DNA of 6,861 bases, from assembly GCA_964494325.1 (NCBI GenBank), contig CAZBTJ010000219.1:1-6861 (forward strand), in the 5' to 3' direction. The translations under genes and the position numbers were made by a program. A model generated the notes under the pieces. The model was not told the origin of the DNA and ran no database searches. It saw nothing but the letters and a program-made list of their open reading frames with translations. Below, one piece after another: positions 1-4,856 of the stretch (positions are counted from its first letter, which is position 1; the number at the start of each line of letters is the position of its first letter). The stretch comes from JAIPFM01 sp964494325. Lineage in GTDB: Bacteria; Planctomycetota; Phycisphaerae; Sedimentisphaerales; Anaerobacaceae.

Positions 1-5
1 CGAGA

Positions 6-180
6 GCCATCTGAGTTTATCTGTGGCTTCAGCAGAGGCATGCGAATGCATGCATTGACGGCGGTCCCGCATACAAGCCAGACTCCACGCATTCGCTTCG
101 GCTCTTCCGGTCTTCCGGTGAAATGGTTTTTGGTTGTTGATTGTTTTTAATCTGCGTACATCGGTGTTTATCTGCGGATT
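6..180. repeat. Degenerate ATCTGCG-type short repeats in a gene-free stretch
   Basis: No convincing gene is visible in the first 345 bases. Positions 6-29 and 157-180 are direct repeats matching at about 18 of 24 positions, centred on GTTTATCTG-GG-TT. Positions 150-179 also read as three imperfect 10-mers (ATCTGCGTAC, ATCGGTGTTT, ATCTGCGGAT). Minor items nearby are a 12-bp perfect palindrome AATGCATGCATT at 45-56 and a tandem duplication of TCTTCCGG at 103-118. Repeats of this style are common as spacer debris in some environmental bacterial genomes; that is from memory. I see no promoter, RNA gene or terminator here. Confidence 0.55.
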
Positions 181-529
181 AAAAGCAGTGTTTCGTGGTT
201 CGTTTTTTCTGCATCTTTGCGGCCAAGAGGCAGTTCTTGGCTATTGGTGTTCAGTTTTCACAGTTCAGACTTTACACTCATCCCCAGGTGCAGAGTCTCT
301 GATGCTTTCGGCCTTCAGCTTTTGTTTCATACTAACTGGACTTGACAGAGCGTTAATAGGCTCTTTGGTTGGTATATTGTTGAATTTGAACAGGGTGGTG
401 CTGAACGGGTGGCGTTGTATGGAAAAGCCCTGATAGATCGCTTATCTTCCAGACTCAAAAATCTTGACATCTAGGGCATGTCTCTGACCAATCTAAGGAA
501 ATTCAGAGAGTTTTATCTGAGCTATGCGG

Positions 530-558
530 AGATTCAACAGGCGGTGCCTGTTAAATCT
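530..558 (+). repeat. 29-nt coding palindrome, copy 1
   Basis: Arms AGATT-C-AACAGGC and GCCTGTT-A-AATCT enclose the loop GGT. The stem has 12 pairs and one C-A mismatch (535/553). It encodes EIQQAVPVKS in the first DUF1016-like module. It occupies the same protein position as the palindrome at 682-710. Confidence 0.8.
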
Positions 559-681
559 CTGGGCTTGTCATGGCTGAGGAATTGATACCAAGACTTTCAG
601 GCAAACTGACTCAAAAACTAGGCAAAGGCTTTTCAAAAAAATCTCTTGAGCAATACCGCAAATTCTATGTGAGTTACAAAG

Positions 682-710
682 AGATTGCGCAGGCAGTGCT
701 TGCGCAATCT
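682..710 (+). repeat. 29-nt coding palindrome, copy 2
   Basis: AGATTGCGCA at 682-691 and TGCGCAATCT at 701-710 form a perfect 10-bp inverted repeat. A G-T wobble and two GC pairs extend it to a 13-pair stem with loop AGT. It encodes EIAQAVLAQS in the second DUF1016-like module. Against copy 1 (530-558) there are two full compensatory base-pair changes: 536/552 A-T versus 688/704 C-G, and 537/551 A-T versus 689/703 G-C. Confidence 0.85.
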
Positions 711-731
711 TTGGAGACGTCAAACCAGAAC

Positions 732-756
732 ATTGCGCAGATACTGCCTGCGCAAT
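732..756 (+). repeat. Coding palindrome, copy 3
   Basis: ATTGCGCAG at 732-740 and CTGCGCAAT at 748-756 form a perfect 9-bp inverted repeat with a 7-nt loop. It matches 684-708 at 21 of 25 positions, with the differences confined to the centre. The offset of 48 nt keeps the reading frame and gives IAQILPAQ after IAQAVLAQ. Such IxQ-AQ repeats are normal for this part of DUF1016 proteins, as I recall the family. Confidence 0.8.
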
Positions 757-764
757 TGAATAAT

Positions 765-794
765 GTAGGATGGGCAAAGCCCTGCGTGCCCATC
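765..794 (+). repeat. REP element, forward, with GTAG head
   Basis: The unit starts with the tetranucleotide GTAG, followed by an imperfect hairpin: GATGGGCA at 769-776 pairs with TGCCCATC at 787-794, and an inner GC/GC step closes a CCT loop. GTAG plus a mismatched palindrome is the standard layout of REP sequences that RAYT transposases recognise. The inverted partner at 895-924 matches at 27 of 30 positions. A RAYT gene follows at 971. Confidence 0.8.
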
Positions 795-820
795 AAACGG
801 GAATGCTCATCAATACTTCC

Positions 821-847
821 AATTGTCTCTACGCCGTGGAGACAATT
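821..847. repeat. Hairpin between the two REP elements
   Basis: AATTGTCTC at 821-829 and GAGACAATT at 839-847 are perfectly complementary. The pairing continues through a T-G wobble and AC/GT to a GCC loop, giving about 12 pairs. Its sequence is unrelated to the REPs. It sits near the middle of the 765-924 unit, as expected for the linker of a BIME-like REP pair or the interior of a small MITE. Confidence 0.7.
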
Positions 848-894
848 TAACAGAGATGATGTTTGTAACAAGATCATTGAATTAAATATCAATT

Positions 895-924
895 GATGGG
901 CACGCTTCGCTTTGCCCATCCTAC
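895..924 (-). repeat. REP element, inverted orientation
   Basis: On the minus strand this reads GTAGGATGGGCAAAGC, the loop GAA, then GCGTGCCCATC. It is identical to the element at 765-794 except for the three loop bases (CCT there). The stem is GATGGGCA at 895-902 with TGCCCATC at 913-920, and CTAC at 921-924 is the complement of the GTAG head. Together the two make an inverted REP doublet (BIME-like) spanning 160 bp. Confidence 0.8.
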
Positions 925-934
925 GAGGTGTAAT

Positions 935-948
935 ACGTTTCGAAACGT
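935..948. promoter_or_regulatory. 14-bp perfect palindrome upstream of the RAYT
   Basis: ACGTTTCGAAACGT is a perfect 14-bp dyad lying between the inverted REP and the RAYT start, 22 bases before the GTG. Its position suggests a possible operator controlling the transposase or a remnant of the mobile unit. No cognate regulator is visible in the window, so the role is a guess; only the symmetry is certain. Confidence 0.35.
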
Positions 949-970
949 TTTGTGATATGCGAAATATGAG

Positions 971-1354
971 GTGAATGATTTGGAATATCGTCGACTTTAT
1001 GAAAAGGGTGCGAGGTATTTCTTTACGGTGGTGACCGAAAATCGGCAGTCTATATTGATTGAAGAGATTGAACGGTTGCGTGAGGCCTTTCGGTTGTGTT
1101 TGAGCCGTCATCCCTTTGAGATAGAGGCAATCGTTATACTGCCGGATCATTTGCATACGCTCTGGAAACTTCCGCAGGATGATGCCGACTATTCAAGGCG
1201 GTGGATGGTCATCAAGCGTAAGTTTTTATCGGGGTTACCCCTACAGAGACAAGGGGTTAATTCTTGCATTTTATCGATATATTGTGCGCAGCTTTGCAAG
1301 GGCGGACGAGATTTCCGTAACCCAATTCGAGCAACGCGAGTCCAATCCGTGTAA
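971..1354 (+). pseudogene. REP-associated tyrosine transposase (RAYT, IS200-like Y1), C-terminally truncated
   Basis: The product begins with the RAYT N-terminus: YRRLYEKGARYFFTVVTENR, then a beta-strand and the metal-binding HUH-type motif LPDHLHTLW (H60, H62), then RWMVIKRKFLSGL. RAYTs are single-strand DNA transposases that cut and join at REP hairpins, and an inverted REP pair lies just upstream (765-924). Family members usually continue to about 150-200 residues with a block like VDYIHYNPVKHG carrying the catalytic tyrosine. Here similarity stops near residue 90 (about base 1240), at a short inverted repeat ACCCCT/AGGGGT (1237-1257). The last ~37 residues look unrelated and end in repeat DNA. 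I see no missing block in the other frames. The start is the GTG at 971, which matches family N-termini; no good Shine-Dalgarno sequence is present. It is most likely catalytically dead. Confidence 0.8.
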
Positions 1355-1370
1355 CCCGTGTAATCCGTGT
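1344..1370. repeat. Three tandem 9-mers (AATCCGTGT type)
   Basis: AATCCGTGT, AACCCGTGT and AATCCGTGT follow each other without a gap. The RAYT remnant's stop codon lies inside this repeat, showing that its tail is made of non-coding repeat DNA. The style resembles the ATCTGCG 10-mers at 150-179. Confidence 0.85.
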
Positions 1371-1405
1371 CAAAAACAGTTATTAGTTGTTGGTTAGATA
1401 AACAA

Positions 1406-1436
1406 CGGAAGATCGCTTCGTTCCTCGCGATGACAG
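1406..1436. repeat. Dispersed repeat of the KIASFLAMT-encoding type
   Basis: The segment contains GATCGCTTCGTTCCTCGCGA and one frame reads KIASFLAMT. This string recurs in spurious ORFs of many bacterial genomes, where it marks a dispersed intergenic repeat; that is from memory. ATCGC at 1412-1416 pairs with GCGAT at 1427-1431 as a small hairpin. I do not regard the surrounding 62-codon ORF (1367-1555) as a gene. Confidence 0.5.
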
Positions 1437-1648
1437 CTAGTTATATATCAATTGGCCAGCCTATTGATTCTGACCATGCCCACAGGATATGGTTTTCTAG
1501 ACTGAATAAAAAATGCACCACAGGATGCGGGGGATCCGTGCCTGGAGCAGTCTGATGAACATATTAAGAGGAAACGGGAATTCCCCTGTGGAAATCCCAG
1601 TTGAACTTGCTTAAACTAACAGGGTGTTTGCCTTAAATTGAACAATAC
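1437..1648. other. Gene-free leader region upstream of the GH115 gene
   Basis: No coding sequence, tRNA or recognisable riboswitch is visible. The one symmetric element is GGGAATTCCC at 1576-1585, followed by CCTGTGGAAATCCC, which could be an operator or a small stem. No convincing -35/-10 pair stands out, so the promoter for the downstream gene is not located. With 1355-1436 this makes about 300 bases without a gene. Confidence 0.4.
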
Positions 1649-1654
1649 AAAGGA
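1649..1654 (+). promoter_or_regulatory. Ribosome binding site deciding the GH115 start
   Basis: AAAGGA lies 7 bases before the ATG at 1662. This favours ATG 1662 over the in-frame TTG at 1638, which would add eight hydrophilic residues (NNTKEIK) ahead of the signal peptide and has no comparable ribosome binding site. Confidence 0.7.
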
Positions 1655-1661
1655 AATCAAA

Positions 1662-4646
1662 ATGAAGATGCGTTTATTGTGTGTATGTGTACTATTTTCT
1701 TCTATCAGCCTTGGGAGTCAGCAGATTGTTGTTCAGGATCATGCCCGGGCAGTCCAGGGGCAGGGAAATGCGTTCAGCCTTGCGGCCAATGGGGCAGTGG
1801 CTGATCTGGTCGTGGATGACCAGGACCGCAACACTGTGCGTCTGGCCGTGCGTCTGTTCTCAGAGGACATTGAACGGGTGACAGGGCACAGCGCCAACAT
1901 CAAGAACCGGGTGAAATCTGCTGCGCCAATCTGTGTCATAGTGGGGACGATTGATCACAGTCGCCCCATCAAGGCCTTGATAAGTGACAAGAGAATCGAT
2001 GTGGCCGAGATTGAAGGCCAATGGGAAAGCTGCCTGATTCAAGTGGTGGACAGGCCGTTCAGGGGGGTGAAAAGGGCCCTTGTCATTGCGGGTAGTGACA
2101 GACGAGGTACGGCGTACGGCGTACTTGAATTGTCCAAACAGATGGGCGTGTCACCCTGGGTGTATTTTGCCGATGTGCCGCCAAAAAAGAGAGACGCCAT
2201 CCTAATCAAGGCTGGCCGGTTTGTCCAGACATCGCCTTCCGTCAAGTACAGGGGCATCTTTATCAATGACGAGATGTGGGGACTGAGACCCTGGGCCATG
2301 AATACCCTGGCTCCGGCCGAGGGCAAGGGCATTGGACCCACCACGCATCGCAAGATCTTCGAGCTGCTGCTCAGGCTCAAGGCCAATTTCCTGTGGCCTG
2401 CCATGCATCAGCAGACCAAGCCCTTTAACTGTTACGAAGAGAACAGGGTCGTGGCCGATGAATACGGCATTGTCATGGGGTCGTCACACATCGAACCCAT
2501 GCTCAGAAACAACATGGGGGGCGCTGAGTGGGATCGTGAATACCCGGATGAACCCTGGGACTATGTCAAGAACAGAGACCATATTTACGCGTATTGGGAG
2601 ACCCGGGCCAAAGAGAACGGGCAGTACGACAATGTCTACACTCTTGGCAAACGGGGTAAAGATGACCAGGCCGGGTCTGATATTACGGTGCCTGTGTTGG
2701 AGCAGATCTTCGCGGATCAGCGGGCCATCCTCAAAAAGTGGGTCAACGCCGACATTGAGCAGGTGCCCCAGATGCTGATTCCTTACACAGAGGTGCTGGG
2801 CCTGTACAACAAGGGCCTCAAGGTGCCGGACGATGTGATCATCTGTTGGCCTGACGATAATTTTGGCAATATCCGCCAACTGCCCAATGAACGGGAACGC
2901 CAGCGTTCCGGCGGTTCGGGTATTTATTATCATTTTCAATGGTTAAATGGTGCCACTAGCGCCTATCCCTGGCTGTGTACCTCGCCCCTGGCCCTGACCT
3001 GGTTGGAAATGAAAAAGGCCTACGACTACAATGTTCGAGACCTCTGGGTGGTCAATGTCGGTGACATCAAGCCTGCTGAAATCAACATCGAACACTTCAT
3101 GCAGATGGCCTGGGACATATCCGCGTTCCAGCAGAATGATCCCAAGGGCTTTTTGGAGGCCTGGGCGTCAAGGGACTTCGGCAGACAATATGCATCACGC
3201 ATTGCCAAGATCATGGCCAAGCATTATGAACTGGGCTATGCCCGCAGACCGGAGCACATGGTTATGTACAGGGGACGGGACCAGAAATATACCTATGACT
3301 GGTTCAGCTTGACGAATTACAATGACGAGGCTCAGATAAGGGTGGATGCCTATGATCAGCTGATCAAGGACACAGATGCCCTGTATGCGTCACTGCCTGT
3401 TGAAAAGAAGGACGCGTTCTTCCAGATGGTCGTGTACAATGTCAAGGGCGCGGCCCTGCACAACAGGAAGGTCATCTATGCCCACAAATCTGAGGTCTAT
3501 GGCCAGCAGGAAAGGGCCAGTGCTGCTGTGTACGCGGCCAAGGCCCAGCAGGCAGAGCAGGAGATCAAGGCCTTGATCCGGCACTACAACACCGAACTGA
3601 TCACCGTGGGTGACAAATGGAACCATATGGCGTCCTTGCCCGGTCCCTGGGGTGCGCAATGGCAGCAGTGGGCCATGCCGGTTGTGAGTGACTACCCGGG
3701 CAATGGTGGGCCACGCATGGGCATGGCCCTTGAAGGCGGCGATGACTCAGATTTGCCGGGTTTCAGTCGGTACAACGATGACAGGCGATTCATCGATCTT
3801 TTCAACAAGGGCAACGGCGTGGTGCACTGGTCTGCTTGGACGTCCGGGGACTGGATCCAGCTCAGCGAGTCGTCCGGATCCATTGCAGATGAAACCAGAC
3901 TTTGGGTGACCATTGACTGGGACAGGGCACCCAAGGGGACATCGCAGGACGGGCATGTGACATTTGCCTGGTCCTCGTCTTCGTCCAATGTGTGGACCGA
4001 CTATGACACCATGTCTGAATCTCAAAGGGCGGCGTTCCGTGCAGGATCTCTGGGCAAGAGGGACGCAGGCAACGTGTTCGAGGTGGCCCTATCCGTGTTC
4101 AACCCCGAGTCACCTTCTGTGGCATCAGTCACCGGTTTTGTGGAAAGCCATGGTTATGTGGCCATGGAGGCAGAACACTATGCCGAGAAGGTCGACAAGG
4201 CACCGGCCGCATGGCACGTGCTTGAGGGCCTGGGGCGCACCGGTGACTCGGTCACTGTACTGCCCCCGACGATTCCCAGTGTCGTGTCCGTGGAGGACAT
4301 TCTCAGTCAATCGCCAGTGCTCGAGTACGATCTGTACACGTTCACTGAAGGCGAGGCCTCGGTTCAGTTCAACTGTATACCGTCCAATGCGATCAATGCA
4401 GATTATAGCGTTCGTTTGGCCGTGTCTGTGGATGATGGAGATCCGATCATGGCATCGCGCACCAGCAGAAATGTCATAGACAACCTCATGACACTCAAGG
4501 CCAAGCTGGACATGCCCAAGGAAGGTCAGCATCGATTGAAGGTCTGGATGGTGGACCCCGGTGTGGTGATTGACAAAATTATCATCGATTTCGGAGGCGT
4601 CAAGGACTCCTACCTAGGGCCGCCTGAGTCTGTGTGTCATAAGTGA
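1662..4646 (+). CDS. Secreted glycoside hydrolase family 115 protein (alpha-glucuronidase family)
   Basis: This 994-aa protein is predicted to be exported. Characterised GH115 members remove glucuronic acid or its 4-O-methyl form, alpha-1,2-linked, from xylan and related polysaccharides. The N-terminus (MKMRLLCVCVLFSSISLGSQ) is a typical Sec signal peptide without a lipobox. An N-terminal alpha/beta domain covers roughly 25-185. The catalytic barrel follows with family blocks: YRGIFINDE (196-204), LWPAMH (244-249), GSSHIEP (273-279), GKRGKDD (329-335), PYTEVLGLYN (from 374), ICWPDDNFGNIRQLP (394-408) and GGSGIYYHFQWLNG (from 417). A helical region with an Ala/Gln-rich, coiled-coil-like stretch precedes W653. 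The C-terminal GH115 domain starts near YVAMEAEHY (832) and runs to the end. Length is usual for the family and the reading frame is intact. I do not assign catalytic residues. Substrate is inferred from the family; other uronic acid-bearing glycans are possible. Confidence 0.93.
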   Translation: MKMRLLCVCVLFSSISLGSQQIVVQDHARAVQGQGNAFSLAANGAVADLVVDDQDRNTVRLAVRLFSEDIERVTGHSANIKNRVKSAAPICVIVGTIDHSRPIKALISDKRIDVAEIEGQWESCLIQVVDRPFRGVKRALVIAGSDRRGTAYGVLELSKQMGVSPWVYFADVPPKKRDAILIKAGRFVQTSPSVKYRGIFINDEMWGLRPWAMNTLAPAEGKGIGPTTHRKIFELLLRLKANFLWPAMHQQTKPFNCYEENRVVADEYGIVMGSSHIEPMLRNNMGGAEWDREYPDEPWDYVKNRDHIYAYWETRAKENGQYDNVYTLGKRGKDDQAGSDITVPVLEQIFADQRAILKKWVNADIEQVPQMLIPYTEVLGLYNKGLKVPDDVIICWPDDNFGNIRQLPNERERQRSGGSGIYYHFQWLNGATSAYPWLCTSPLALTWLEMKKAYDYNVRDLWVVNVGDIKPAEINIEHFMQMAWDISAFQQNDPKGFLEAWASRDFGRQYASRIAKIMAKHYELGYARRPEHMVMYRGRDQKYTYDWFSLTNYNDEAQIRVDAYDQLIKDTDALYASLPVEKKDAFFQMVVYNVKGAALHNRKVIYAHKSEVYGQQERASAAVYAAKAQQAEQEIKALIRHYNTELITVGDKWNHMASLPGPWGAQWQQWAMPVVSDYPGNGGPRMGMALEGGDDSDLPGFSRYNDDRRFIDLFNKGNGVVHWSAWTSGDWIQLSESSGSIADETRLWVTIDWDRAPKGTSQDGHVTFAWSSSSSNVWTDYDTMSESQRAAFRAGSLGKRDAGNVFEVALSVFNPESPSVASVTGFVESHGYVAMEAEHYAEKVDKAPAAWHVLEGLGRTGDSVTVLPPTIPSVVSVEDILSQSPVLEYDLYTFTEGEASVQFNCIPSNAINADYSVRLAVSVDDGDPIMASRTSRNVIDNLMTLKAKLDMPKEGQHRLKVWMVDPGVVIDKIIIDFGGVKDSYLGPPESVCHK

Positions 4647-4662
4647 AGTTTTTCAAACTTCA
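4644..4662. terminator. Small hairpin overlapping the GH115 stop codon
   Basis: TGAAGTTT at 4644-4651 pairs with AAACTTCA at 4655-4662 around a TTC loop, starting at the TGA stop itself. The following bases are T-rich (AGTTTTCAGTTTTT) but not a clean U-run, so an intrinsic terminator is only possible. Confidence 0.35.
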
Positions 4663-4663
4663 A

Positions 4664-4725
4664 GTTTTCAGTTTTTAGTAGGCAGTTTACAGCATAAAAA
4701 ACGCGTTTTACTAAAAACTGAAAAC
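4664..4725. repeat. 17-bp perfect inverted repeat with 28-nt spacer
   Basis: GTTTTCAGTTTTTAGTA at 4664-4680 is the exact reverse complement of 4709-4725. The spacer (4681-4708) contains AACGCGTT. The right arm continues into another AAAAACTG at 4727-4734, so it belongs to an AAAACTGAAAAC-type repeat. It could be a long-stem mRNA hairpin between the two genes, or the ends of a tiny mobile repeat. No U-run follows on the + strand, so it is not a standard terminator. Confidence 0.75.
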
Positions 4726-4741
4726 CAAAAACTGTACGCCG

Positions 4742-4764
4742 CAGGGCTTTCTGCAAAAGTCCTG
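4742..4764. repeat. Hairpin in the GH115 to next-gene spacer
   Basis: CAGGGCTTT at 4742-4750 pairs with AAAGTCCTG at 4756-4764 (nine pairs, one a G-T wobble) around a CTGCA loop. No U-run follows. It lies about 90 bases before the next start codon and could be part of that gene's leader. Confidence 0.4.
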
Positions 4765-4856
4765 TTATGATGTAACCCAATAGAGGTCCATAACGAAACG
4801 CACCTCATACCTTCAGGTGGAGACACTGATTGAGGTCAGAACAGAAAGATGGCAAC

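Larger units (their letters stand above)
346..764 (+). pseudogene. DUF1016 (YhcG-like, PDDEXK superfamily) N-terminal remnant, two tandem modules
   Basis: This is a broken gene. The frame from 346 reads SVNRLFGWYIVEFEQGGAER, then VALYGKALIDRLSSRLKNL, a TAG stop at 472-474, then LRKFREFYLSYAEIQQAV, and closes at 583-585. A second module begins near 570 in another frame: EELIPRLSGKLTQKLGKGF, then SKKSLEQYRKFYVSYKEIAQ. Both match the usual DUF1016 N-terminal pattern: a YWxIGRxIVE-like helix, YGKxLLxxLSxxL, GKGFSxxNLxxMRxFYxxY, then IxQTxSAQ-type repeats. The two modules align with each other through QAVPVKSL and QAVLAQSL, so they look like a tandem duplication or a fusion of two related copies. 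The coding sense ends where a REP element starts at 765, and no DUF1016 C-terminal PDDEXK domain follows. DUF1016 proteins are predicted nucleases, some found near restriction-modification or mobile loci. The family call is from recalled motifs; decay is clear from the stop, frame change and truncation. Confidence 0.7.

Noticed and set aside
134..433. 99-codon forward ORF
   Set aside because: It runs through short-repeat DNA and overlaps, in another frame, the better supported DUF1016 remnant. No recognisable domain or ribosome binding site.
530..756. CRISPR array
   Set aside because: The three palindromic repeats are unevenly spaced (about 150 and 50 nt), diverged, and lie within a protein-coding pattern.
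674..1156. 160-codon minus-strand ORF containing MGKAKRAHQ and GTQGFAHPT
   Set aside because: Those peptides are the minus-strand translation of the two REP elements, a common source of spurious ORFs, and the rest is antisense to the RAYT and DUF1016 remnants.
1179..1555. Two short forward ORFs after the RAYT core
   Set aside because: Their peptides come from the AATCCGTGT tandem (NPCNPCNPC) and the KIASFLAMT repeat. They do not restore the missing RAYT C-terminus.
1550..1600. Hammerhead-ribozyme-like string CTGATGA...GAAAC
   Set aside because: The bases between CTGATGA and GAAA do not form stem II, and the flanks do not pair as stem I. Only the core words match, which happens by chance.
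1500..1640. Possible riboswitch (cobalamin or c-di-GMP) in the GH115 leader
   Set aside because: GGGAATTCCC and GTGGAAATCCC look vaguely like riboswitch segments, but the conserved core boxes are not present.
1638..1661. TTG start for the GH115 gene
   Set aside because: The AAAGGA ribosome binding site points to ATG 1662, and the upstream residues would displace the signal peptide.
4766..4771. TATGAT as a -10 box for the second large gene
   Set aside because: No acceptable -35 hexamer occurs 16-18 bases upstream, and the promoter consensus of the host is unknown.
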